The translations under genes were made by a program, and so were the position numbers. Source: Buddleja alternifolia (lineage: Eukaryota > Streptophyta > Magnoliopsida > Lamiales > Scrophulariaceae). From it: a stretch of 64,000 nucleotides of DNA. The stretch is from NCBI GenBank assembly GCA_019426215.1, contig WHWC01000152.1:1-64000 (forward strand). Direction: 5' to 3'. This document shows, one piece after another, positions 23,030 through 33,695 of this stretch; the stretch's first letter is position 1; each line of letters opens with the position of its first letter. The notes under the pieces were generated by a model that made no database searches, was not told the DNA's origin, and saw only the letters and a program-made list of their open reading frames with translations.

Positions 23030-25231
23030 ATGGCATTTTCTAAAGTTCCCAAATTGACAGAATCAAATTTTGACACATGGAAAGTCAAAGCATTTACGTA
23101 TTTATGTTCATGCGATGATGACATGTGCGATATTATTTCAGATGGGCCAATCAAAATATACAAAGTTATCACAAGAGCGCCTGGAGCCACAGAAGAAACC
23201 CCTGATGGTTACGTTGAAAAACCAAAACAAGAATGGTCTCCAGATGAGCGTCGAAGAGCTAACTTGGACAATGTTGGTCGCAACGCTCTGTATACGGCTA
23301 TTGGTGATAATGATAACTTATTCAATAAAATCAAATTTTGCAAAACGACTAAAGAAATATGGGATAAGCTGGCTACAATCTGTGGTGGTTCAGCTCAAAT
23401 CAAAGAAAACAAACTTTCCATTGCTAAGGAAAAGTTTAACGGATTTAAGATGCTACCCAATGAAACGCTAGAGCAATTGGATATAAGATTCACAGCTCTT
23501 GTTACAGAACTTACGTCGTTGGGAATGGACTTACAGAATCGAGAAATGGTGGTTAAGATCTTTAGAAGTCTACCAAGTAAATTCTTGATAAAGACAACAG
23601 CTATGAGAGAATCAAACATGTTGGATCTCTTAACTCCAGAAGACGCCTTTTCAGAGATAAAAGCTTTTGAGTTCGAGTTGAACTCTGCTAGTGACATTGT
23701 GAGTAATCCAGTGATTGAATCCGGAGCGCTCATTGCATCAATCAAAGGCAAATCGGGTAACAAAGGAAAGAATTCGGACATTAATGAGGAAGAAGAGTTG
23801 GCTTTGCTGAATAGATTCAGGAAGTTCTTGAGATATGAAAAGAAAGGAAAAGGTCCTAATAGTCAAGGACAAAGTTCATATCAAGCGCCTTCTCCCATAC
23901 AACAACAGTTTCAAGCGCCTCAATATTCTGTTCCTTTACCTCAAGCGCCTGCTCAATATCAAGCGTCTACTCAAAATCTCCCAGCTCCAGTGGTTTCAAA
24001 ACCACACACTGCAAGGCTAACAAGTGAACAAAAAATGAAAACCAATCTTTGTTATAATTGCAGGAAACCGGGGCACTACTAGGTAAATTGTCCCTATCCA
24101 AATGTATCCAAGCCCTCAAGGCAGGATTACTTGGATAGAAACCAATTCAGGAGCAACCTTCGACAACAAGGTTTGCTTGCGGAATCAGAACCAGCATCAG
24201 CACCTGAAGATTTAGAATCATCAGACGAAAGTAGTGATGATGATGAGCCGATAGATGACTCACCGCTCATATGTCTCATGGCCAGAGATGATGAAGCGTC
24301 CCTTGAGGTAATCAATGAACTATCAATTCCTCTTTCTTATGATGAATTACTTGACAAAGTCAAAGAATATTACAATGAATGTCAAGAAGCTGCCAAAATA
24401 TATCAAAATGATCTCGCTATTATTTCATCACTCACAAACGATAAAGTAACGCTCAGAGCAGAGTTGCAAATTCAGCAACAGTGCATTGAGAAAAACCAAT
24501 CGCTTGAAAGTGAAGTTATTCAATTGAGAGGTGATCTTGATATAATAGTCAAGAGAGAAGCTGATCTGATGGCTAGACTTGCCAAGTCAGAACAGCTCAT
24601 CTCATCGTTGTCCAAAGCATCCAGAAAGCTCGACAATGTGACTGAAATAACAAGGTTGTTTAGAGAAAAGACCGGTTTAGGATGCAATGAATTCGGTAAA
24701 CAACCAAACAAACCTAATGTTACGGCAAACAACAAAGGAAAGGGTGTTTTCTTTGTTGAGAAAGGTTCACAAGGTCAAACTCAAAATGAACCAAGGGACA
24801 ATGGTAAGAGGCCAAATGAGAAAGTCAAAACTAACTCAGACAAGGGTAAGGCTAAAGCAAATGATCCACAAAGACAGACTCATCCAAACGCTCAAAAAGC
24901 TAAGGATAAATCTAGTCACTGTGAATTAAGCGCTAAGCGTCTAGCACCAAACGTGCAACCCAAGCCAGAGCCAAGGAAATACCAGCGTCGATATCCAAAA
25001 CAGTCAAGATCATATTATCGATACTATGATAATTATGATTATGACTATTATTATAATCGTGGATATTATTATACATCCAAAAATTACACACAGCACAAGG
25101 TGAAACCCAAAAAGGCCAATATTCCTACTATGAAGACAAGGCAAATTTGGGTTCCTAAAGTTCTAATTAACACTAACAAGGATACTAATGTTGAAGGACC
25201 CAAGCAACAATGGGTACCTAAACAGAAATAG
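23030..25231 (+). pseudogene. gag: Retrotransposon gag (in-frame TAG inside the zinc knuckle)
   Basis: Capsid/nucleocapsid protein that packages element RNA. One frame runs from ATG 23030 to TAG 25229-25231, about 733 codons, except for a TAG at 24080-24082. Residues 1-220 are copia gag (KLTESNFDTWK, KEIWDKLATICGG). A Gln/Pro/Ala segment (about 290-330) follows. Next is a CX2CX4HX4C zinc knuckle (CYNCRKPGHY-stop-VNC) broken one residue after the His. Then come an acidic stretch, a coiled coil (about 430-540), a basic Lys-rich region and a Tyr-rich patch (about 664-685). The end has the repeated WVPK motif (IWVPK, QWVPK). Without readthrough the product lacks the working knuckle and everything after it. 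Confidence 0.9.
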
Positions 25232-25258
25232 AACTTCCCTTTTGATTGCAGGTACCTA
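25213..25258 (+). promoter_or_regulatory. gag/pol boundary: 38-nt segment between GGTACCTA direct repeats
   Basis: GGTACCTA occurs at 25213-25220 and 25251-25258, exactly 38 nt apart. The gag frame stops at 25229-25231. The pol frame has a TGA at 25243-25245 and opens only after it, so the frames do not overlap. Leaving out 25214-25251, which begins GTACC and ends TTGCAG, joins W-VPRAKVN in frame. Two diverged relatives keep the same 38-nt spacing, stop and TGCAG end (minus strand, 51990-52035 and 62242-62287), with 4 mismatches of 38 in the first. Splicing, ribosome bypass, or separate initiation (the relatives have ATGCAG) could explain it. Confidence 0.6.
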
Positions 25259-28200
25259 GAGCTAAAGTCAATACATCTGTTTGGTATTTTGATAGTGGAT
25301 CGTCAAGGCACATGACAGGTTCCAAAGATCTTCTGATCAACTATCAAGCTGCCAATGGTCCTCAGGTTGTATTTGGTGATAACTCCAAAGGTAAAACCAA
25401 AGGTATAGGTACTGTGCATAGGGGGAACATCATGATAAGTGATGTTTATTGAGGGTCTAAAGCACAATTTATTAAGCATAAGTCAATTCTGCGATAAAGG
25501 CTTTGAAGTCATATTCTCAAGTGACTATTGCTATATAAACGACGCTAAGACTAAATCTACTAAACTAAAAGGAAAAAGGAATAACAACGTATATTTGGTA
25601 GATTGGGGTTCAACACTTGATAACAACCCAACATGCTTTGTTGCTAAAAATGAATCTAAAATGGGTTGGTTATGGCATAGAAAAATGAATCACCTCAACT
25701 TTAAGACAATCTCTCAGCTTATAAGTCAAAATCTTGTAGAGGGATTGCCAAATGGACCATTTCATAAGGATCGCCTCTGTGACGCTTGTCAAATGGGTAA
25801 ACAAGTTAAATCATCTTTCAAGAGAAAACCTCATCTATCTACTTCTAGAATACTTGAACTACTTCACATGGATTTGTTTGGACCTGTTCAAACAATCAGT
25901 GTAAGCGGTAAAAAGTATACTTTAGTGGTAGTAGACGATTTCTCTAGATTTACTTGGGTGGAATTTCTTTCATCCAAAGATGAAACATGTGACAAGTTAA
26001 CAGCGCTTATTCGGCAACTTCAAACATTGAAAAATCTTAAGGTTGCAAGAATAAGAAGCGATCACGGTACTGAGTTTACTAACAAGGTTGTTGAGAAGTT
26101 TTGTGCAGAAAATGGAATACATCATGAGTATTCAGCTCCCAGAACTCCCCAACAAAATGGTGTTGCTGAGCGCCGGAACCGAACGCTTAAGGAAGCCGCT
26201 AGGACTATGTTAGCTGAATCCAAGCTTGCTCCTAGATTTTGGGCCGAAGCGATCAACACTGCTTGTTACACTCAAAATCGATGCATGATCAACAAACAGC
26301 ATGGAAAAACTCCATATGAACTGTGGAAGGGACGTAAGCCAAATATTTCATACTTTCACGTCTTTGGTTCTAAATGTTTTATCCATAATAATGGATCCCA
26401 AAGCCTAAAGACTTTTGATCCTAAAGCGGATGAAGGAATCTTTCTAGGCTACGCCAAAAATGGAAAGAATTTTCGCATTCTCAATAAGATCAAATCGAAG
26501 GTTGAGGAATCTATTCATGTTGTGTTTGATGATGCTAACCAAGAGCCGAGTAAGGTAAATGTAAATGATGTAGGAGTTGAAGATCTATGTCATCCAGCGT
26601 CCAAAATTACTATTGATGAAGATACTGACGATGATGATGAGATCTCAGTGCCTCCTCCTAAGAATACTCGTGAAATCAATCTAAATTATCATGTAAGAAA
26701 TACGGATGATCATGAAGAGAATGATCATCAAGAGCAAAGAAGGAATCATGAACTTGAAGCGCCAACGCAGGAGAATGGTCAAGCGAATGATTCTCAAGCG
26801 CCTGTTCATTCTCAAAACCCCTTCCAAACAGATAGACTATGGTTACGTGACCATCCACCTGAGCAAATCATTGGAGATATTGAAGCACCAGTTAGAACTA
26901 GAGCCGCTACATTAAATGAGGCTATGTTCGCAAGCTTTCTATCTCAAATGGAACCTAAGAAAGTGGATGAAGCGTTAAGTGATCCAAGTTGGATTGAAGC
27001 TATGCAAGAAGAGCTCAATCAGTTTGAGCGAAATAAAGTTTGGATGCTAGTACCAAGACCAACTCATCAAGGAGTTATTGGAACTAGATGGGTATATAGA
27101 AACAAGATGGATGAGGACGGCATTGTTGTAAGAAACAAGGCCAGACTCGTAGCTCAAGGATACTGCCAAGAGGAGGGCATTGACTTTGATGAGACATACG
27201 CTCCTGTTGCTCGTCTTGAAGCAATCCGCATGTTTCTAGCGTACGCAGCGTTTAACAAGTTTACAGTATTTCAAATGGACGTAAAGAGTGCCTTCCTGAA
27301 TGGTAAACTCCAAGAAGAAGTGTATGTGGAGCAACCACCAGGATTCATCAACAATCATGGTAAGGGTATGGTTTACAAGCTAGAAAAAGCACTTTATGGG
27401 CTTAAGCAAGCACCTCGAGCATGGTATGACACTCTCTCTATCTTTCTTATTGGTAAAGGTTTTTCAAAAGGCAGCGTTGACACAACGTTATTTAAAATTA
27501 CCAATGATGAAGATATTCTCTTAGTTCAAATTTACGTTGATGACATTATATTTGGTTCTACTAATAAGCGTCTGTGTGAGAAATTTTCGAAAATGATGCA
27601 AGAACAATTTGAAATGAGCATGATGGGTGAATTAACTTTCTTCTTAGGACTACAAGTTAAACAACTCCCTAATGGCATATTTATCAACCAAGCTAAATAT
27701 ACACGAGATATGATTAAGAAATTTGGTATGGAGAATGCATCATATTCAAAAATTCCAATGAGCCAAACGCTTAAGTTAGATAAAGATGAAAGTGGAAAGA
27801 AAGTTGATATCACTAATTATAGAGGTATCATAGGATCACTTCTTTATCTCACTGCCAGTAGACCTGATATTATGTTTTCGGTATGTATGTGTGCACGATT
27901 CCAAGCTGAATCCTAAAGAGTCACACTTGACTGCTGCCAAGAAAATCTTTAAATACCTAAAAGGCACACAACATGTGGGCTTATGGTATCCCAGGGATTC
28001 TCCTTTTGAACTAATCGGTTACTCAGATGCAGATTTTGCAGGTTGCAAAATAGATCGTAAAAGCACTAGTGGTACTTGTCAATTCTTAGGTGATAGGTTA
28101 GTTTCATGGCATAGCAAGAAACAACAATCCATAGCTACCTCCACAGCCGAAGCTGAGTATGTAGCTGCAGGAAGTTGTTGTGCACAAGTTTTATGGATGA

Positions 28201-28481
28201 GGCAACAACTTAGAGATTACGGAACAATCTTAGGACCAACTCCCATTCATTGTGATAACCAAAGCGCTTTAGCCATGACTCAAAACCCTGTTCTTCATTC
28301 AAGAACCAAACACATTGACATTAGATACCATTTCCTTCGTGACCACGTTCAAAAGAAAGATATCTCCATGCACTTCATTGGAACTGACAAACAACTGGCA
28401 GATATCTTCACCAAAGCACTCAATGAACAACGTTTTCTCACTTTGAGAAGTGAACTAGGTATGATTGATTTAAACGCTTGA
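25252..28481 (+). pseudogene. pol: Retrotransposon pol: protease, integrase, reverse transcriptase, RNase H (two frameshifts)
   Basis: Copia-type polyprotein for maturation, integration and cDNA synthesis. In order: aspartic protease with DSGSSRHMTG (near 25290); integrase zinc finger (HRKMNH...CDACQ, 25676-25800); integrase core with the DDE residues in [16 protein letters not shown] and [10 protein letters not shown] (25866-26190); reverse transcriptase from [10 protein letters not shown] with VARLEA, KSAFLNG and YVDD (about 27535); RNase H with SDADFAG, AEAEYVAAG and DNQSA; and the ADIFTKAL end. There are two breaks. Five bases are missing near 25449 compared with the relatives (GATGTTTATTGAGGG), giving a TGA at 25450. 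One base is extra near 27907 (CAAGCTGAATCC), giving a stop at 27914-27916. Frames used are therefore 25252-25452, about 25445-27916 and about 27900-28481. Confidence 0.93.
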
Positions 28482-29274
28482 TCATGAAGCATCATATTTT
28501 ATTAGGCATATAATTTAGGGGGAATCCACTTAAGTTATATCTCACAATATTCTTTAAAAAAAAAAAAAAAAAAAATTTTACTTGATCATAACTGTAAGCG
28601 TCAATGATAAAAAAATTTTCAGATGCATAATCATCAACGCTCAGTTCTATGTTTGCATAAAATATTGAATGCTCAAAATATTGAAAAGACTTTTGACTTC
28701 AAGCGTCCATTATATCAGCTAAGCGCTGAATAGTTTATCAAAAATTTATAAAATATTTTCGTTACAAGCCATGCATAAAGTTTTCAAACCTCTTTCAAGG
28801 TCGTGGGTAGACTCAAAGGTCTATTTTGTACTCTACTCACACGCCTCTATCACATCAAACTGGCGGGTACTCAAATTTTTTAAAAATGACGGTTCAGAGA
28901 TAGCCCGTATTTGTGTACGTGTCAGTGTACAAACATGCGCGTGTGTTACACTCTGAAAATACCAAACGTTAATTTTTTTTTAACTCGGATGTCAAATCTT
29001 TATATGTGAGAATTACCAAATGTAACTTCTCTCTTTTACACAAAACTCGCGTCCGCAGTTAATAAATTTATGGCTAAGATTCAACAGTTATTACACGTGT
29101 TTAAATCCTACTAAGACTACATAACACAAGTTTCAAAACTCTTTACTGTGTCATTTAAAACACAAACTCTGCAGAAAAAGTAATTTACTTTCTACTCAAG
29201 CATATCTGCAAATCTCTCTTTATCTCTCTCTCAAACAACAGAAAAATCTCGGTCCATCTTCTTCTTTTAAAAAA
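28482..29274 (+). other. Gap between pol and the extra ORF
   Basis: No convincing gene. It has an A-run of about 20 at 28556-28575, several AAGCGTC/AACGCTC words, and a pyrimidine-rich leader (about 29210-29268, CTCTCTTTATCTCTCTCTC) directly before the ATG at 29275. A CTGCAG at about 29170 could act as a splice acceptor. This looks like a leader for separate expression of the next frame. Confidence 0.45.
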
Positions 29275-32200
29275 ATGGCACCAAAGAAATCATCATCTAC
29301 TTCTGCTGAAATTACCATCAAGGTAACTGAAGGTCTTGTTGTCGACTGGAAATTTCTATATGAACAAACTCAGATCAACCTGACGGACATAATGGACATG
29401 GTCGTCAAAGCTGGGCTCAAACCCTTCTTAACCCAATACTCTTATATGTTTCCCACTGAAGTTGAAACTTTCTGGAAGACTGCTACACTTTCAGAGGACA
29501 AGAAGTCCATCTCTTGTCAAATTCCCTTCTCCAAGAAGGAGTCTCCAAAGGAATTCATCCTATCTGCTTCCACCATTGCCAAGAACTTCAATTTGCCTAA
29601 TGAGGGTGAGGCATTGGATTCTGTTACGTTGAAACAAATTAAGGAAGCATGGGCAATCATGAGTGCGTACGACGACGTTCCTTACACTCAGTACTTCGAG
29701 AAGAAAGACCTGGTGTCCAAATACCGGTTATTGGCTGATTTCTGCAGCAAGATCATAGAATGCCGCGTGGGAACCTTTGATAAGGTAAATCCTGTTCAAT
29801 TTCAGATGATGGTTGCTATACTCTTCAACATCAAAATCAACTGGAGTGAGTACATCTTTGGACGGTTTCGGGACAGTCTAAGCGCTTCAAATAAGCCTTA
29901 TGGACTCATCCTGAGCGACATCTTGTTTAAATCGAATTGTGTGTACTCGTCTGGACTTCCGTTGAATAAGTCCAAGTTGTTGGGAAAAAGGATTCTGAAC
30001 CAATATGTTCAATCCTCCAAAAGTTAGTGGTGCGGCTAGACCCCTATCTGAGCGGCTGGAAGAACGCCAACTGCTTGCTCAAAAGGCGGAGAGACCAGTG
30101 CCAGAGGAAGCTGTGAAGCGTCCAGCAGCAACGAAGAAGAGAGCCCCCAGAAAACCAAAAGTTAAAATTGCCGTCCCCTCTCAAAAGATTGATGAGGAAA
30201 CTGATGAGGATGCCGAGGACAAGTTGCCTCTCAAAAGACGAAAGCTGGAAGGGATCATTAAGCAAATAGACTTTGAAGAACCAGCTGCTGATCCTCCCGC
30301 TCCTCCGGCTAAACTAGTTGAAGGAGTCAACATTAAGAAAATCTTTAAGCGTTCCAGGACTAGCAAGCGTTAAGCTACTCCTGAAGAGCCTGAGACAATT
30401 GAGCCAAGCGCTCAAGTTGCCGTTGAGCCAAGCGCTCAAGTTGTCGTTGAGCCAAGCGCTCAAGATGTTGCTGTTGAGCCAAGCGCTCAAGTTGTCGTTG
30501 AGCCAAGCGCTCAAGATGTTGCTGTTGAGCCAAGCGCTCCAGAAACTGCTGTTGAGCTTAGTTCTCAGGGTAAGTTTATTTCTTCCCACAGCATTTCTAT
30601 TCCTACATCTGTAGAAGATCCTGCTCTTATAGAGGATGGCTCTTGTTTTTCAGCTATAGTTCCAGCTGCTGCTGAAGTGTCCACAGATGTTCTGTTGGAT
30701 GTTGACCTGACTGGAGTCGTAGCTATCGCTCAAGATGTTGCCGCTGAAGTAGCTGCAATTGAACCTGAGGAACCTGCTACTTTAACAGAGGCACGTTCAG
30801 AAGGTCAGAGCGCTGCTGAAGACGTTACAGCTCCTCGTCACTTCTTTCAACTCGATCCGCTGAAGACAATTGATCATTCAATTAACTATATGCCCCCAGC
30901 GCTCGACGAAGATTTCATTCCTGCAGGATATAATAAAGAAAGATATATTGCTGCCAGAAGCTGACGCTGCAAGACTGATTGACTTTGACAGCGAAATCAA
31001 AGCAACCGTTCTAGACAGACCAGGAGACAGACCTCCTAGATGTGCCGTGGATGTGGCTTACTATATTGATAATGGCCACAGCAGACCAACTGGGTTCGCG
31101 CTAAGGGATTACACTGTTCGTGTGTATGATCCTCTCCGTCCTAGCTTTCTCAACCCCTCAGAGTCAGTCTTGAACAGAGAGGGTTACACACATTTCCCAC
31201 AGACGGCTCACAGCGCTGAAAATCTTGCATCGGTCCGTCCTCTTAGTCTATGGAAAAATAAAGAGATTCATGCTGGTGAGCGCCTTGAATCGTTGACCGA
31301 TCTGCTCCAGACTGAAGCTGATGCTTACTTTGACAGCGTCTGGAATGCCAACTATCAGCCTGATAAGCACCGCTTTGAAGCCATAAGAGATATTCATCTT
31401 GAAGGCATTCGTGCTATGGTGACTGCTGGCACAGACTTCTGTATAAATGAAGTAAATTGGGTTGAAGCGTACATGGGACATAAATACACCTTCCCAGAGT
31501 TAGTCCAAGCTCCCCATCTTTTCGGCATAGGCATGCATGACAAGAAGCGTCAATTCGCCAAGTATTGCCTCCTGAAGCGTCAACAAAGACTCGGACCTGT
31601 TCTCAAGCTCCCAATTATTAGACATCAAATAGAACAATGTCTACGTCAAGAACTTCAGAGAGTATCCCTCACCCCTCTTCGGTTTAATGCTCAAGCGTCT
31701 TCCAGTGGTACAGTTGGTGAACGGTGCTTAAATCTTGCTCCAAGCCACTGTGAAGAAAACTTCAATCTGATGGTGAAAGATTCTATCTCCATTATCTCTC
31801 TTTGATAAAATCTTCACTGCCAATCTCAGATCTTGGAACGGCTCAGTGATCAATTCATTCAAAGGATATCCACTGCTCCCTTCCATTCGCAGTGAGGTAC
31901 TCAATCACTATGAGTATGTTCTCTCTCTGCTTGAAAGGAATCAAGAGCTCGCTCAAGCCATTTATCCGTATCTTGAAGAGTACTATGCGGACTGTGTGCC
32001 TACACATCGACGTCCTGCATCTCTTCCCTCAGATTGCTTGATTGGATTTTCCAGAACTCACTGCACAGATTCACTATTCTCCATCGCTCAAGCGTCGTCC
32101 AAAGTTTTCCCAGATCATGTGCTGGATATCATTGGTCCAATGTATATCAGGGCCATTGATAGTCCTCTTCGCACATTTATCTCCGGTACTTGTATGTCCA

Positions 32201-33459
32201 GGACCAGACTCATTGAACTCTTGGATTCTACATCCACCTCTTATGCCGACTCAGCAAGCTGGAACTTCCAATTCACTGACTTTCGCCAACCTGAGTCAAC
32301 GCTTGAGGAAGCGCCTGCTGAGACATCTGAAGCGTTCAAGTCTGCAGATACCAGTATTCCTGACGCTCCTGAACATGCTACCATTGATATTGCTGAAGAT
32401 CCTTCCCTGGATATTCGAGGTACTGTTTTTGATCCAGCCTATCAAGTTCCTTTTGACTCTCTCAAACACTCATCACGGTTCAAGCGACCAGCTCCTCAAG
32501 CGGTTCAATCAGATGAGAGTCAAGCCTTCGGTCCCCTGCTTAAATCTGTTTTGGAGACAATTAGCGCTCAAGCTACTCAAAGTGAAGAATCTCTCCATTG
32601 GATTAAGGAAGACCTGGCAAAGATTGAAACTCACGTAATGAGCGCTCAGATTGCTCATATGCGTAGTTCAGCTCAAGCGGCAGTTGGTGAGTGCAAACAA
32701 GACTTTCAAGAAATGCAGGATGCTGCCCACGCAACCCAACTTGCCATGAAAGAAGAACTTGAAAAGCGCCTTGCAACCCTTGAGATCTCTGTGAATGACG
32801 CCACCAGCGCTAAGCTTCTTGTTATGCAGGAACGCTTCGACAAGCGTCTGGATGACATCACAGATTCCTTATCTCAGATTGCTCATCAGGTAAGTGTACT
32901 CACAAACCACTTCTTAAAATCTGATGATGGCAATAAAGGGGAAGAGAAGAAGAAAGGAGAAAAGCGGAAAGCGTCCAGTTCAAAAGTTGAAGATCCTCCG
33001 TCTCCTAAGCGTCAAGTGCCTCCTTCTCAGTCTGCGCTTAATCTCCCGTCTTGGATAACTGCTCTGAAACAAAGTTCATCCGGAGCGCCCAGTAGTACGC
33101 TAAGGGAACCTCCTAGAGCGTTATATCCAAACCTACCAATTCCTACAAGAGCACTGCTTGAACAGTTTGACATTCCTCTTTAGAGAACATCCATTTCAGA
33201 ACCTACAGATCCACAGATCTTAGCTGAAGAAAGGAAGATGACTGATTTTAGCCAAGCTTTTCGAATCTGCCTAAGGTACATTGGTATCGACCCAACTGAC
33301 TGGGATAATCATTTTACAATATTCAAGAAGAGACAACAAGAAGAAAACAAGCTTATCATCAACAAAGATCATGAAGCAATGATGATCTTGGAAGACAATC
33401 TAACTGAAGCTATCCGAGCTGAAATGCCCAAGCGATACAGAGTTAGACCAAGTCATTAA
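29275..33459 (+). pseudogene. Extra ORF downstream of pol (env position), broken; nuclear/coiled-coil-like protein of about 1,390 codons
   Basis: I do not recognise a defined function. The N-terminal 240 residues (MAPKKSSS..., then a globular part) recall the plant-retroelement proteins sometimes called putative plant transposon protein. After that come a Lys/Arg- and acid-rich segment, six VEPSAQ-type repeats (30398-30550), a long globular middle (about 30950-32250), a coiled coil (about 32570-32920), a basic KGEEKKKGEKRK tract, and a conserved end (FRICLRYIGID...AIRAEMPKRY). No signal peptide or membrane span is visible, so an envelope role is not supported. Breaks are frameshifts near 30005-30027, 30935-30955 and 31795-31805, TAA at 30371-30373, and TAG at 33181-33183 where the relatives read Leu. 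The C-terminal 250 residues recur in the 53.2-54.0 and 63.4-64.0 kb fragments. Confidence 0.75.
30398..30550 (+). repeat. Tandem VEPSAQ coding repeat
   Basis: Six copies of a 24- or 27-nt unit (GTTGAGCCAAGCGCTCAAG + TTGTC or ATGTTGCT) encode (I/V)EPSAQVxV or VEPSAQDVAV, followed by a degenerate VELSSQ. The units alternate 24 and 27 nt, so length changes keep the frame. Confidence 0.85.
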
Positions 33460-33681
33460 AGCTTTCTGATTTTACATTATCTATATTCTTGTCTCTTATA
33501 TCTTTAAATATTCAGCTGTAAAAATGCTTGTAATTCTCGATAAATATGAAATGCATTTTTCTCTTGCTGAAACATCTCGTTGAAGCGTAACTAACTTTAA
33601 CTAACGTCTACTGATCAAAGCTAACTTTTACTTTTGGCTATCTAACTCTTGAACTATAAAAGAGTAAGTATTGCCATCATC

Positions 33682-33694
33682 AAAAAGGGGGAAA
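33682..33694 (+). other. Polypurine tract
   Basis: AAAAAGGGGGAAA one base before the 3' LTR, the usual place for plus-strand primer formation. The related fragments have AAAAAGGGGGAAAT at 53016-53030 (minus strand). Confidence 0.9.
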
Positions 33695-33695
33695 T

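Noticed and set aside
29275..33459. Extra ORF considered as a retroviral-type envelope
   Set aside because: Position fits, but no signal peptide, membrane anchor or glycosylation-rich ectodomain is visible.
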